Of a stretch of 64,000 nt of DNA, positions 49,835 to 63,922 are shown one piece after another (positions within the stretch are counted from its first letter, which is position 1; each line of letters begins with the position of its first letter). The DNA lies in assembly GCF_007859295.1 (NCBI RefSeq), contig NZ_VOHB01000002.1, positions 124,001 to 188,000 of the forward strand, in the 5' to 3' direction. The DNA is from Planococcus sp. CPCC 101016. Its GTDB lineage: Bacteria > Bacillota > Bacilli > Bacillales_A > Planococcaceae. The translations under genes were made by a program, and so were the position numbers. The notes beneath the pieces are model-generated. The model was not told the origin of the DNA and ran no database searches. It was given only the letters and a program-made list of their open reading frames with translations.

Positions 49835-51907
49835 ATGGCGAAAAGTGAAGAACATCACCAAGATGACCATAAACATACGCATCATCATTTCGAGCAGGAT
49901 GAATCCACAATGCAAGAAGACCAAGCAGAACACGGGAACGGCAATCACGACCATGGAGGCCATCAGGGACACGGAGATATGGTGGAGGATTTCAAAAAAC
50001 GCTTTTATATTTCGCTGATCCTTACCATTCCGATTTTGGCATTGTCGCCGATGATCCAGCATTTCATGGGCGTCGATTGGCGCTTTGATAACGATATGTA
50101 TATCTTGTTCGGCCTATCGACGGTTGTCTTCTTTTATGGGGGCTGGCCATTTCTGACTGGCGGCATTTCTGAACTGAAAGACCGGAATCCAGGTATGATG
50201 ACTTTAATTGCGCTGGCGATTTCCATCGCCTATACCTACAGCACGCTCGTCGTGTTCGGCTGGGACGGCAACCAGCTCTACTGGGAACTGGCGACACTCG
50301 TGGTCATTATGCTGCTTGGCCATTGGATTGAAATGCGTTCCATAATGGGAGCTTCGAATGCCCTGGAGCAATTGGTGAAATTAATGCCGAATGAAGCACA
50401 TAGACTGGATGAACACAATCAGGTCCAGGACGTTCCGTTATCAGAAATCCGGAATAAGGACCGGGTATTGGTGAAACCGGGTGAAAAGATACCGGTTGAT
50501 GGAAGAATAGTGGAAGGCAAGTCGGCGATTGACGAATCGATGCTGACAGGTGAATCCATTCCGATTGAAAAAGAAGAAGGCAGTGAAGTGATTGGTGGCT
50601 CCGTGAACAAAGAAGGTTCCTTAATTGTCGAAGTGGAAAAAACCGGTGAAGAATCGTATTTGTCCCAAGTGATTACGATGGTCAAGGAAGCACAGGAATC
50701 CAAATCCAGAACACAGGATTTGACGAACCGCGCAGCTAAATGGTTGTTCTATCTGGCATTGGTTGCGGGCTTTGTAACTTTGTTCGCTTGGCTGGCACTC
50801 GGCTATTCGTTTGATGTTGCCATTGAACGAATGGTGACCGTCATGGTCATTACCTGTCCCCATGCTTTAGGTCTGGCAGCGCCGTTGGTGATTGCCGTCT
50901 CCACATCTATTTCTGCTAAACAAGGCCTATTGATCCGGAATCGGGGAGATTTTGAAGGAGCACGAAACCTGAATGCGGTGGTATTCGATAAAACTGGAAC
51001 ACTGACGAAAGGGGAGTTTGGTGTCACAGATATCGTCTCCGAAAGCGGCTATACCGATAAAGAAGTATTGCAATTGGCAGCAGCCATCGAACAAAATTCA
51101 GAACACCCGATTGCGACAGGAATCGTGGCATCTGCCAAAGAAAAAGAGATTTCGATTGGCCGGGTAACCGATTTTGAATCCATCACAGGTAAAGGCATCG
51201 AAGGGCGCGTCGACGGACGGAAAGTGAATGTCGTCAGCCCTGGATATGTGAACAGCAATGGATTAGACTACAATCAAGTTCTTTTTAATGAACTATCGGA
51301 AAAAGGAAAAACGGTCGTATTCGTTATCGTGGAAGATGAACTGGCGGGTATGATCGCTTTAGCCGATATGGTGCGGGATACTGCAAAAGAAGCTGTAGCT
51401 GCCTTAAAAGCGAAAGGCATCCATTCGATTATGCTGACAGGCGACAATCGCAAAGTGGCAAACTGGGTAGCGGAACAAATTGGAATCGATGAAGTCTATG
51501 CAGAAGTGCTGCCAGACGACAAAGCCAATCAAATCAAAAAAATCCAGGAAAAAGGCTGGAGAGTCGCGATGACGGGAGACGGTGTGAACGATGCACCAGC
51601 CCTTGCGACAGCAGATCTCGGAATCGCTATTGGAGCTGGAACGGATGTGGCGATGGAAACGGCCGATGTCGTTCTTGTGAAAAGCAACCCGAATGACGTA
51701 GTGGCGTTAATTGATTTATCGAAAAAGACTTACCGGAAAATGGTCCAGAATTTATGGTGGGCTACCGGCTACAATATTTTTGCTATTCCGTTGGCTGCCG
51801 GCGTACTAGCACCATGGGGGATTGTGGTGAGCCCGGCAATTGGTGCCGTATTCATGAGTTTGAGTACCATTATTGTGGCTATTAATGCAAAACTATTAAA
51901 AGCTTGA
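49835..51907 (+). CDS. copB: CopB-type copper-transporting P-type ATPase
   Basis: This 690-residue P1B-3 type ATPase has no HMA domain but a His/Asp-rich N-terminus (about 1-50, with [13 protein letters not shown]). The transmembrane metal site is [12 protein letters not shown], with CPH instead of [17 protein letters not shown] and [10 protein letters not shown] are all intact. CopB-type pumps export Cu(II) or Ag(I) (family knowledge). AAGAGGTGTATTTAA is the region before ATG. It follows copA after a terminator, with 120 bases between; no clear CsoR box precedes it, so control may differ. Confidence 0.93.
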   Translation: MAKSEEHHQDDHKHTHHHFEQDESTMQEDQAEHGNGNHDHGGHQGHGDMVEDFKKRFYISLILTIPILALSPMIQHFMGVDWRFDNDMYILFGLSTVVFFYGGWPFLTGGISELKDRNPGMMTLIALAISIAYTYSTLVVFGWDGNQLYWELATLVVIMLLGHWIEMRSIMGASNALEQLVKLMPNEAHRLDEHNQVQDVPLSEIRNKDRVLVKPGEKIPVDGRIVEGKSAIDESMLTGESIPIEKEEGSEVIGGSVNKEGSLIVEVEKTGEESYLSQVITMVKEAQESKSRTQDLTNRAAKWLFYLALVAGFVTLFAWLALGYSFDVAIERMVTVMVITCPHALGLAAPLVIAVSTSISAKQGLLIRNRGDFEGARNLNAVVFDKTGTLTKGEFGVTDIVSESGYTDKEVLQLAAAIEQNSEHPIATGIVASAKEKEISIGRVTDFESITGKGIEGRVDGRKVNVVSPGYVNSNGLDYNQVLFNELSEKGKTVVFVIVEDELAGMIALADMVRDTAKEAVAALKAKGIHSIMLTGDNRKVANWVAEQIGIDEVYAEVLPDDKANQIKKIQEKGWRVAMTGDGVNDAPALATADLGIAIGAGTDVAMETADVVLVKSNPNDVVALIDLSKKTYRKMVQNLWWATGYNIFAIPLAAGVLAPWGIVVSPAIGAVFMSLSTIIVAINAKLLKA

Positions 51908-52012
51908 ATTGTAAGAACAACAATACGCATAACCGTACTGCAAATTAAAACTATTTGTTCGCGAATATATTGCTAAAACTGTTAGAAAATAAGAGAAGTG
52001 TTCCATAGAAAA

Positions 52013-52045
52013 AAGCATTGGCCCACCCAAAAGGGGCCAATGCTT
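52013..52045 (-). terminator. Terminator after the leftward GH1 gene
   Basis: AAGCATTGGCCC (52013-52024) pairs with GGGGCCAATGCTT (52033-52045); the minus-strand read-out ends in six T. Confidence 0.85.
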
Positions 52046-52058
52046 GTCTTGCTGAATA

Positions 52059-53498
<1,440 letters not shown>

Positions 53499-53552
53499 TT
53501 AAAAAACCTCCATTTATGTATGATGATTGCGTTTTCATGCGGGTAATAAAAA

Positions 53553-53631
53553 AACCTAAATCACGTAGGGAGACATACTCGTCCCGTAATCTACGTGATT
53601 TAGGTTTTGCCTGCATAATCAGTAACAATCC
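53553..53631 (-). promoter_or_regulatory. LicT-type RAT antiterminator and overlapping terminator upstream of the leftward GH1 gene
   Basis: On the minus strand a 29-base RAT (53631-53603) reads GGATTGTTACTGATTATGCA then GGCAAAACC. Its 3' end overlaps the first arm of a terminator, AACCTAAATCACGTAG, paired with CTACGTGATTTAGGTT (53553-53568) and a T-run. RAT binding by LicT would stop the terminator from forming. A weak promoter (TTGCCT-17-TAAAGT, minus strand, 53680-53652) lies upstream. Confidence 0.9.
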
Positions 53632-53699
53632 TAGAATATTTAATTGAATTAACTTTAACATTGCTTTTTTGATTAGGCAAATAATTTACAGAAAACTTT

Positions 53700-54030
53700 T
53701 CCGTTGTCTTTTCTGGTTTATGAAGAAACTTTCAAGATACTGAAAAGAGTGGAATACAAACAATAGCTTAAATTTAAAACTGTCTGGATAACTAAGAGAG
53801 AAGAGAAAGTTAGGAGTGTTCCCTTTTGATAGATCCTCTTCATTGCTTTGATCTTTATAAAGAAGAACTTATTCCAAACGAATAAATCAGCAGGTGCAGT
53901 AAACTTCAAAGTAAGGTTTTGCATAGATTTTTCGGATCCGAGTAAGCACCCCGACTCCATTGACAGGGAGTTGTGATTCCAGAAGTTTTGAAAACCAACT
54001 GAAACTCTTGAAGTTTTCGTAAAATTAAAA
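53700..54030. other. Gene-free stretch between divergent beta-glucoside genes
   Basis: About 330 bases with no ORF backed by an RBS, no strong hairpin and no recognised repeat. It separates the regulatory leaders of the leftward GH1 gene and of bglP. Confidence 0.4.
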
Positions 54031-54038
54031 AATTTTAA

Positions 54039-54075
54039 TGAAAGCGTTGACATCTAATTTCAGTGCTGATATATT
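54039..54075 (+). promoter_or_regulatory. bglP promoter overlapped by a cre site
   Basis: TGAAAGCGTTGACA (54039-54052) is a full match to the CcpA cre pattern TGWAANCGNTNWCA. Its last six bases are the -35 box TTGACA (54047-54052). A 17-base spacer and TATATT (54070-54075) follow. CcpA binding would block RNA polymerase when glucose is present. Confidence 0.88.
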
Positions 54076-54105
54076 TAACCCATCAACTACATATCAATCC
54101 CTTTA

Positions 54106-56148
<2,043 letters not shown>

Positions 56149-56162
56149 TATCATAAAAATAA

Positions 56163-57701
<1,539 letters not shown>

Positions 57702-57705
57702 TGAA

Positions 57706-57740
57706 AAAGTGCCTTACTCAATAGAGTAGGGCACTTTAAA
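57706..57740 (+). terminator. Terminator after the GH1 gene of the bgl operon
   Basis: AAAGTGCCTTACTC (57706-57719) pairs with GAGTAGGGCACTTT (57724-57737). Confidence 0.8.
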
Positions 57741-57839
57741 CTGGTTGTGAAAAAGTTTCCAGGTAAGGGCAGAAATAAACGAATGCTTTATACTGAATGA
57801 TAGTACTATGTTTGAATTTAGGATAAGAGGGGGAGAATA

Positions 57840-58715
57840 ATGAAACTGATTGCGATTGATTTAGATGGCACGTTGCTGTCACCCAAAATGGAAATTACGA
57901 AAGAAAATCTTGCAGCAATACGGGAAGCACAGAACCAGGGAAATATAGTGATGATCTGCTCCGGTCGCGCTCCGGAAGATATTCAACAAATCCTTGAAAA
58001 ATATGATTTGTCGATTCCGTTGGCCGGAAGCAACGGATCCGTTGTGCAAGCCGAAGGCCGCGTCTTGCAAAGTGTATCTATGAACAGAGAAGATATCATC
58101 AAGACTGCAGAGAAGCTAGACGAGGATAAGTTTCCATATCGAATTTACACGAATTACGGGATTTATATACCTGCAGACTGGTCAGAACGAGTAGAACGTG
58201 CGATGAAACAGAAACAGATCAAGGTCGAGGGACTTTCAGAAGAAATTTATCAAAAGATTACGGAACAACCTCAAAAATCTAGTCTCATTAACTTTTTCGA
58301 TCATTACAGCGAGTTATTTAACAGAGAAGAGTTAACCATTCAAAAATTCTTTGTACTGACTTTAAACGACGACAGTAAAACAGCATTAGCCAGCTATCTG
58401 GAGGATATCTCTACTATCGGCATTACTTCCTCGAGCCCTTTGAATATCGAAGTGATGGATCAGCACGGTAATAAAGGAAGCGCCCTGAAAAAAGTAGCTG
58501 AGCACTACGACATTCCTTTACACGATACCGTGGCTATTGGAGATAACTTTAATGACATTCCGATGCTTGAAGTGGCAGGGCTCTCAGTTGCCATGGGAAA
58601 TGCAGAGCTTCAAGTGAAAGAGATTTGTGATGTTGTTACCCAGTCAAACGCTGAAGATGGTGTGGCGTATGCCATAAATAATTATGTGTTGACTACTATA
58701 CAAGCCAAACAGTAA
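57840..58715 (+). CDS. Cof-type HAD-IIB phosphatase
   Basis: This 291-residue sugar-phosphate phosphatase-like protein has the four HAD motifs: DLDGTLLS (7-14) with both catalytic Asp residues, CSGRAPEDI (about 41), a Lys in the cap-following region (NKGSALKKV, about 222), and IGDNFNDIPML (about 239). The alpha/beta cap identifies subclass IIB. GAGGGGGAGAATA precedes ATG. It lies 140 bases after the bgl operon terminator. Many bgl loci carry such a phosphatase; its substrate here is unknown. Confidence 0.9.
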   Translation: MKLIAIDLDGTLLSPKMEITKENLAAIREAQNQGNIVMICSGRAPEDIQQILEKYDLSIPLAGSNGSVVQAEGRVLQSVSMNREDIIKTAEKLDEDKFPYRIYTNYGIYIPADWSERVERAMKQKQIKVEGLSEEIYQKITEQPQKSSLINFFDHYSELFNREELTIQKFFVLTLNDDSKTALASYLEDISTIGITSSSPLNIEVMDQHGNKGSALKKVAEHYDIPLHDTVAIGDNFNDIPMLEVAGLSVAMGNAELQVKEICDVVTQSNAEDGVAYAINNYVLTTIQAKQ

Positions 58716-58742
58716 AGCCGGCAGGGATAAACGGTTAAAGCA

Positions 58743-58778
58743 AAAAAAGATGCCGAATACGGGCATCTTTTCTTTTTT
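58743..58778 (+). terminator. Terminator after the first HAD gene
   Basis: AAAAGATGCC pairs with GGGCATCTTTT and runs into T. It lies between convergent genes. Confidence 0.83.
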
Positions 58779-58824
58779 CGGTATATAAGCGTCTTTTATG
58801 AAAGACTTGTACGTACTGTGTGAT

Positions 58825-59655
58825 CTATCTTTTTACAACGCGTTCAATGTGAATCGTTAAGTAAAGCATTTCTTCATTGGTCAATTCATGGCCGTATTCT
58901 TTCTTAATGTATTCCTTGATCCTGTTTGTGCATTTTGCCGCGTCTGGATGCTTTTGTTTGACCATAGTATACAAATCGTCATCTGTACCTTCATAATGCG
59001 TACCTTTAAAAATGCGTTGTGCGAAAAATTTTAAATGGGTGATAAAGCGCATATAATTCAAGGAATCTTCTTCAAACTCTACTTTGAAATGATATTTGAC
59101 GATGGTAATGATTTGGTGAATGAACTTGGTGATATCCAGCGTAGTCGACACATCTTCATTCATCTCTGCATTAATTAAATGGATCGCGATAAACCCGGCT
59201 TCGTCTTCGGACAACGACACATTGAATTTTTCGTTTATATGTTCTACTGCTTTAACGCCAACTAGAAATTCTTCCTTATAAAGCTGTTTAACTTCCCATA
59301 ACAAAGCATTTTTTATTTCGATGCCATCCCGAAACCGCTCCATCGCAAAATTAATGTGATCTGTTAACGAAACATAGATATTTTCATTTAACTTCTTGCC
59401 CAGTTTATTTTTGGCATATGTAATGATTTCTTCAACCGCCACCATATGATCAACAGGCACTTCCCGAAGAAGCATTTTAAAATTATCGGACGTTTCTTTG
59501 TTTTTTAACGCAAATACTTTTTGGATTTTTTCTTGATCAACTTCTTGGCCAGGCTTTTTTTGAAAAGCCAGTCCAGTTCCCATTATAACCAGTTCCGAAC
59601 CATCTGACTGCAGCACACTAATCACATTATTATTAATAACCTTGGCAATTTTCAT
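58825..59655 (-). CDS. licT: LicT/BglG family transcriptional antiterminator
   Basis: This 276-residue RNA-binding regulator prevents termination at RAT sites. The N-terminal CAT domain (1-56) starts MKIAKVINNNVISVLQSDGS. Two PTS regulation domains follow: PRD1 (about 65-170; His in VSLTDHINFAME) and PRD2 (about 175-276; with FITHLKFFAQRI). All three RATs in the region fit the LicT type. It is itself preceded by a RAT/terminator and a cre-overlapped promoter, so it would need its own product for full expression. Name is by family and targets. Confidence 0.94.
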   Translation of the reverse strand: MKIAKVINNNVISVLQSDGSELVIMGTGLAFQKKPGQEVDQEKIQKVFALKNKETSDNFKMLLREVPVDHMVAVEEIITYAKNKLGKKLNENIYVSLTDHINFAMERFRDGIEIKNALLWEVKQLYKEEFLVGVKAVEHINEKFNVSLSEDEAGFIAIHLINAEMNEDVSTTLDITKFIHQIITIVKYHFKVEFEEDSLNYMRFITHLKFFAQRIFKGTHYEGTDDDLYTMVKQKHPDAAKCTNRIKEYIKKEYGHELTNEEMLYLTIHIERVVKR

Positions 59656-59691
59656 GGCTTCTCCTCAGTTCTTTTGCTATCAAATATAAAT

Positions 59692-59779
59692 AACCTAAGC
59701 CATACTAAAAACGGGAAAAATCACAGCGATTTTAACCTTTTAGCGACTTAGGTTTTGCCTGCACAACCAGTAACAATCC
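59692..59779 (-). promoter_or_regulatory. RAT antiterminator and terminator in front of licT
   Basis: On the minus strand the 29-base RAT (59779-59751) reads GGATTGTTACTGGTTGTGCA then GGCAAAACC. Its end overlaps AACCTAAG (59754-59747 in minus order), which pairs with CTTAGGTT (59699-59692). The tail is ATTTAT, weaker than in the other two leaders, so some read-through is expected. Confidence 0.85.
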
Positions 59780-59804
59780 TAATTGCAATCTATTAATTTA
59801 GCTC

Positions 59805-59841
59805 AGTATATCGTTGACTTGCAGTCTTGTCAACGCTTTCA
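59805..59841 (-). promoter_or_regulatory. licT promoter overlapped by a cre site
   Basis: On the minus strand TGAAAGCGTTGACA (59841-59828) is the same perfect cre as at bglP and ends in the -35 TTGACA. Then 17 bases and TATACT (59810-59805). Confidence 0.88.
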
Positions 59842-60155
59842 AAATTGCATTTTTGAAACTGAAAAATAAAATCCTTAGAAGTTCAGCGTCTGCAATTCTT
59901 ATCAAATAGAATACCGAGAGTGGAACATGAATTCTCTCTATAGTGAAGTTTGATTGTCAGCAAAAAAGAGATGGGAAAACCTTTTTTGCTGTCTTCGATT
60001 AGTTTGTCAGATTATATTTCAGAGGCGTTAGTAAGGGATTAATTTATTGCGTTTGCTTCTTTCATCTGCTATTATCGTTTCAAAGCTAACGATTTTTAAA
60101 GTGCAAAGGCAGCCGATATTTGACTCTTTAATGAAAAAATAAAAAGGCAGGTGCA
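59842..60155. other. Gene-free stretch upstream of the second HAD gene
   Basis: About 310 bases. One inverted repeat CAGCAAAAAA/TTTTTTGCTG (about 59959-59994) is present. No ORF with an RBS. It contains the promoter of the HAD gene, which I could not pick out. Confidence 0.4.
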
Positions 60156-60995
60156 ATGATGAGCAAAATTATTTTTATGGATATTGATGGGACGCTGGTT
60201 AATGACAAGGGTGTCATCCCTGAATCAGCCAAACAGGGCATTCAAAGAGCCAGAAGAAATGGCCATCTTGTTTTTATTTGTACGGGGCGGTCTAAAGCTG
60301 AATTGTTTCCAGAAATACTAGAAGTGGGATTTGACGGCATCATTGGCGCAGCTGGCGGCTATATCGAAGTGGAGGAAAAAGTCCTGTTACATGAACAGGT
60401 AAAGAAAGCGGATATTAAGCATCTTGTGGATTTTTTCAATCAGCATGAAGTCGATTTTTATTTGGAGTCGAACGGAGGATTGTTTGCTAGCGAAAATTGT
60501 AAAAAGCATATCCGTGCCATTATAGAAAAAATGATGGTTGAAAACCCCGAAGCTAAAGAAGAAATTGAAAAAGGATTGCAGCCTTTTCATGATCTATTAA
60601 TAGAGGGGCAAGAATTAGTAAGGGATGATATTAACAAAATTTCTTTTTTAGGATCAGATGTACCTTACGAAGTTATAAAACAAGAATTTCAATCGAAATT
60701 TTTGGTTATTCCCAGCACGGTCCCAGCATTCGGTGAAAACAGCGGCGAATTATCGGTTATCGGTATTCATAAAGCAACGGCTATAAAGAAATTGATAGAG
60801 CACTTGGATTTAGAAAAACAAAATACATATGCTTACGGCGACGGAATAAACGATATCGAAATGCTTCAATTTGTTCAATACGGAATCGCCATGGGGAATG
60901 CAAAAGAAGCAGTAAAGAAAGCAGCCGATGATATTACGGATTCACATGATGAAGATGGCATTTACAATAGCTTTAAAAAATATGAATTGATTTAA
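60156..60995 (+). CDS. Cof-type HAD-IIB phosphatase (second copy)
   Basis: This 279-residue protein has the HAD motifs MDIDGTLVND (about 8-17), FICTGRSKAE (about 42), a HKATAIKKL Lys (about 206) and YGDGINDIEML (about 226). It is a separate member of the same family as the gene at 57840, not a close copy. ATG at 60156 (AAAAGGCAGGTGCA upstream) is followed by a second ATG. It stands alone and is divergent from licT. Substrate unknown. Confidence 0.89.
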   Translation: MMSKIIFMDIDGTLVNDKGVIPESAKQGIQRARRNGHLVFICTGRSKAELFPEILEVGFDGIIGAAGGYIEVEEKVLLHEQVKKADIKHLVDFFNQHEVDFYLESNGGLFASENCKKHIRAIIEKMMVENPEAKEEIEKGLQPFHDLLIEGQELVRDDINKISFLGSDVPYEVIKQEFQSKFLVIPSTVPAFGENSGELSVIGIHKATAIKKLIEHLDLEKQNTYAYGDGINDIEMLQFVQYGIAMGNAKEAVKKAADDITDSHDEDGIYNSFKKYELI

Positions 60996-61136
60996 CTAAT
61001 TGCTTAAGAGAAAAGAGCTGTTCCAATAGGTGCCTTTTTTCTTGCGTCTAAAAAAAATCTACTGACAATCTGTAAGTGATTTGATGCAACGAGTAAGATA
61101 AAATAGACAGTAGCATAGGGTGTAGGAGGTGAAAAT

Positions 61137-61430
61137 ATGACTGAAATTCAGTGGATAAGCAAGCAAGAAGAAGCTGAATTACCTGCATTTAAAAGTCATG
61201 AAGAAGCCCGAGATTATTTTGAAGAAAAGTATGGAGAAAAATTCGTGTTCGAAGAGTCTTCAACTGCAAGTGACGGATGGTGTTTCTTCTATCGACTAAT
61301 CACAGATGAAGAGGCTTATATAAAAGGAGTTTCAGAGTTGAATGCCACTGGAAATATCGGGATCGAATTTATGAATAGCTATCAGCCAATTCAGATCATG
61401 GAGGACGGCAGCATACGTATCGTTCATTAA
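61137..61430 (+). CDS. Hypothetical protein (97 aa)
   Basis: Soluble acidic protein of 97 residues, beginning MTEIQWISKQEEAELPAFKS. No signal peptide, membrane helix or known motif is visible. It has a DYFEEKYGEKFVFEESS segment and SDGWCFFYRLI in the middle. GTGTAGGAGGTGAAAAT is an excellent RBS, which supports it as a real gene. Possibly a small immunity-like or regulatory protein; this cannot be decided. It has no close gene neighbour on its strand. Confidence 0.72.
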   Translation: MTEIQWISKQEEAELPAFKSHEEARDYFEEKYGEKFVFEESSTASDGWCFFYRLITDEEAYIKGVSELNATGNIGIEFMNSYQPIQIMEDGSIRIVH

Positions 61431-61569
61431 AAAAAGGGAGTCGAAGCTCCTAAAGAGCAAAATCATGGGGACAGCTGGATATGGCTGCCTCTATTAGCAG
61501 AGGGAAGTTTCAAAAGTGGCTTTTTCCGTTGCACTCCTTAATATGAAGGGACCTTTTCTAAACAATATA

Positions 61570-61605
61570 AAAAGCCTGCATCTTCCAAGAGATGCAGGCT
61601 TTTAT
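61570..61605 (-). terminator. Terminator after the M23 gene
   Basis: AAAAGCCTGCATCT (61570-61583) pairs with AGATGCAGGCTTTT (61590-61603), with T on the minus strand. Confidence 0.87.
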
Positions 61606-61609
61606 CATA

Positions 61610-62983
61610 TCATCGAATATAAGGAGTTGGGTTAACGGCATTTGAGCGCGCGCCATTCCAAGGTCCTACATGGATTTCAAAGTGAAGATGTGTTCCTGTT
61701 GAACGGCCTGTATTCCCCATTCCAGCAACTTGCTGGCCTTGTGAAACTGATTGGCCTACAGAAACGTTAATTGAGTTTAAGTGGGCATAGACAGTAGCGT
61801 GTGTCTGACCATTAATGGAATGTGTAAGAATAACCACATTTCCGTATCCGCCCATGTTGCCAGCGAAGGAAACCATTCCACTCGCTGCGGCAATGATCGG
61901 TGTGCCGGTTGAGTTTGCAATATCCATTCCAAGATGTGATTCAGCGCCGTCTCCGATGTCACGCCCACCGAATCCAGAAGTGAAGCGTCCAGCCGCAGGT
62001 ACGATGAAGGTTGAACTGCCAGCGTTTGAAGAAACGGAAGCTTGTGTAACCGTTGCTGCCGGTGCTGAAGCAGCTGAAGCTTTCGATGCTGCAGCTTGAC
62101 GTTGAGCTTCTGCTTTACGTGCTGCAGCTTCTTTGGCTAAGCGCGCTTCTTCAGCTTTTCTAGCGATTTCGGCCAGACGTGCTTGCTCTGCGCCAATTTT
62201 CTTCTCAAGGTCTGCATTAATGTTCATTGTTTCCGCATGTTCAGCTTGTAGAGAGGATTTCTCTTTCGCTAGGCGTTCCTGTTCTGCTTTTAAATCTTTT
62301 ACAAGTTGTGCCTGTTCTTTCTTCTGTGCATCAAGTGAGTTTTTCAAGCTGACCAATTCTGCTTTTGCAGCTTCCTGTTCAGCCAACTTCGTTTCCACTT
62401 CAGCTTTTTGTTCAGCCAGCAGTTTTTTGTCAGCTGCTTGCTCACGCATAATTTCACGATCTGCTTCAATTAGGATGTTGACTGCTGAAAAGCGGTCAAT
62501 AAAATCGACAAAGCTGTTAGCTCCAAGAAGAACATCTATATAATCGACTGAGCCGCCGCTTAACTGAATCGCACGTGCCCGCTCTTTCAAAAGTTCTTCA
62601 CGTTCAGCAATTTTTCTTTCCAATTCTTCAATAGATTTTCTTAATTCGTCGATTTCGATTTTAGTTTGATCGATTTCGGCTTGAACTACGTCAATTTTGG
62701 TTTGGGTTTCGATGATTTGATTGTCCAACTCGCGGATTTTTGCGATGATTTTTTCGAGTGTGGTTTGGTTTTGAGAGATTTCATTTGTTTTCTGTTGAAT
62801 CCCGGAGTTCAATTCGCTTTGCTTCTGTTGAACCTCCTGTTTTTGTTTCTCTAAATCGCTTAATTTGTCTGCATTTGCTGTAGGCAGAAACATTGTTAAA
62901 GCCAATACAGCTGACAAAGCGATCATCAGAAATTTTGATAATGTAGTCAAACTCTTGCTCCCCTTCCTTTTTTCCGTATTCAT
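61610..62983 (-). CDS. Secreted murein hydrolase activator/M23 peptidase (EnvC-like)
   Basis: This 457-residue exported protein has a signal peptide (about 1-38; KFLMIALSAVLALTMFLPTANA, cut before DKL), a long coiled coil (about 40-290, rich in Glu, Lys, Gln and Ala), an Ala/Ser-rich linker (about 290-325) and a C-terminal M23 (LytM) domain (about 330-455). The zinc ligands are visible in SHLGMDIAN (His and Asp) and THLHFEIHVG (HxH). It would cut peptidoglycan crosslinks or activate other hydrolases at division or cell-wall growth. AAGGAAGGGGAGC precedes ATG on the minus strand. The residues quoted are in order. Confidence 0.92.
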   Translation of the reverse strand: MNTEKRKGSKSLTTLSKFLMIALSAVLALTMFLPTANADKLSDLEKQKQEVQQKQSELNSGIQQKTNEISQNQTTLEKIIAKIRELDNQIIETQTKIDVVQAEIDQTKIEIDELRKSIEELERKIAEREELLKERARAIQLSGGSVDYIDVLLGANSFVDFIDRFSAVNILIEADREIMREQAADKKLLAEQKAEVETKLAEQEAAKAELVSLKNSLDAQKKEQAQLVKDLKAEQERLAKEKSSLQAEHAETMNINADLEKKIGAEQARLAEIARKAEEARLAKEAAARKAEAQRQAAASKASAASAPAATVTQASVSSNAGSSTFIVPAAGRFTSGFGGRDIGDGAESHLGMDIANSTGTPIIAAASGMVSFAGNMGGYGNVVILTHSINGQTHATVYAHLNSINVSVGQSVSQGQQVAGMGNTGRSTGTHLHFEIHVGPWNGARSNAVNPTPYIR

Positions 62984-63286
62984 CTATAAGTTATTCTGAA
63001 AAATTTTTATATAATCGGTTGATTTTTTCCGAGCAATTTGATTGCTCCAGGAAAAATCCAGCAGACCCATTGTACCATCGCATAAACCTATTTATTATTA
63101 CAGTTTCTTATCAATTTGAATTCGAACATGACAAAGTATCAGAAAACTCTCTTGAATTCATTGTTTATTTGTATTAATATGATGTTTTAGTGGAATACCA
63201 TTTTCTTCTAGTAATTTTTTTGTTAATTAACTGATTCATATTAATACTCATGAAGTTTACAATTATGGTGAGGAAAAAAGGGCAAA
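62984..63286. other. Gene-free stretch upstream of the M23 gene
   Basis: About 300 AT-rich bases. No RNA, repeat or ORF was recognised. It contains the promoter region of the leftward M23 gene and ends at the terminator of the UspA-type gene. Confidence 0.4.
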
Positions 63287-63291
63287 AAAAT

Positions 63292-63321
63292 GCCTTTTCC
63301 AAAAATCGTATTGGAAAAGGC
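63292..63321 (-). terminator. Terminator after the universal stress protein gene
   Basis: GCCTTTTCCAA (63292-63302) pairs with TTGGAAAAGGC (63311-63321); the minus-strand tail is a run of T. Confidence 0.85.
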
Positions 63322-63327
63322 TATCAG

Positions 63328-63792
63328 TTATTCATCTGCTAATACATCAGCCTGTTCTCTGCGGACGACCAATACGTCGCATTTGGCTGTGCGGACAATT
63401 CGCTCTGAGACGCTGCCCATTATGAATCGTTCTGCAGCATTCAATCCAGTAGCGCCGCAAACAATGACATCGATCTTCAGTTTAGGTGCCAATTCTTTGG
63501 GGATGGCAATCTTTGGAACGCCATATTCAATGATGACATTCACTTTCTCTACACCAGCAGCCAATGCTTCTTCTTTATACTTGGCTAATAATTCTTCGGA
63601 TGTTTTTTTGGTGCGATCAGCAATTGTGCGATCATAAGCTTCGATGGAACCAAATGAACGGTTATCGATAATATGAGCCAAGTGCAAAGTGGCCTTATTG
63701 CGTTTGGCTGCGGCTGCGCCTTTCTTAAAGGCCAATTCAGCTTCTTTGGAACCGTCAACGGCTACTAAAATATTGGTATACTTTAAAGTCAT
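63328..63792 (-). CDS. Universal stress protein (UspA family)
   Basis: This 154-residue cytoplasmic protein has the Usp fold: ILVAVDGSKEAELAFKKGAA (8-27), and near the C-terminus the ATP-binding G-2X-G-9X-G-S motif, read as GATGLNAAERFIMGS (about 114-128), then SERIVRTAKCDVLVVR. It belongs to the ATP-binding Usp group. AGGAGGAATGCTGG precedes ATG on the minus strand. Role in stress survival is family knowledge. Confidence 0.92.
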   Translation of the reverse strand: MTLKYTNILVAVDGSKEAELAFKKGAAAAKRNKATLHLAHIIDNRSFGSIEAYDRTIADRTKKTSEELLAKYKEEALAAGVEKVNVIIEYGVPKIAIPKELAPKLKIDVIVCGATGLNAAERFIMGSVSERIVRTAKCDVLVVRREQADVLADE

Positions 63793-63922
63793 CCAGCATT
63801 CCTCCTCGTCTCTATACTAAGGAACTTCGCTATCGGGACATGGAGTTCCTTCTTATCTGTTGTATTCTTTTGATGAGTCTGCAATGATTCTCATCTATAT
63901 CGTGATTATGACGATGTTTCTG

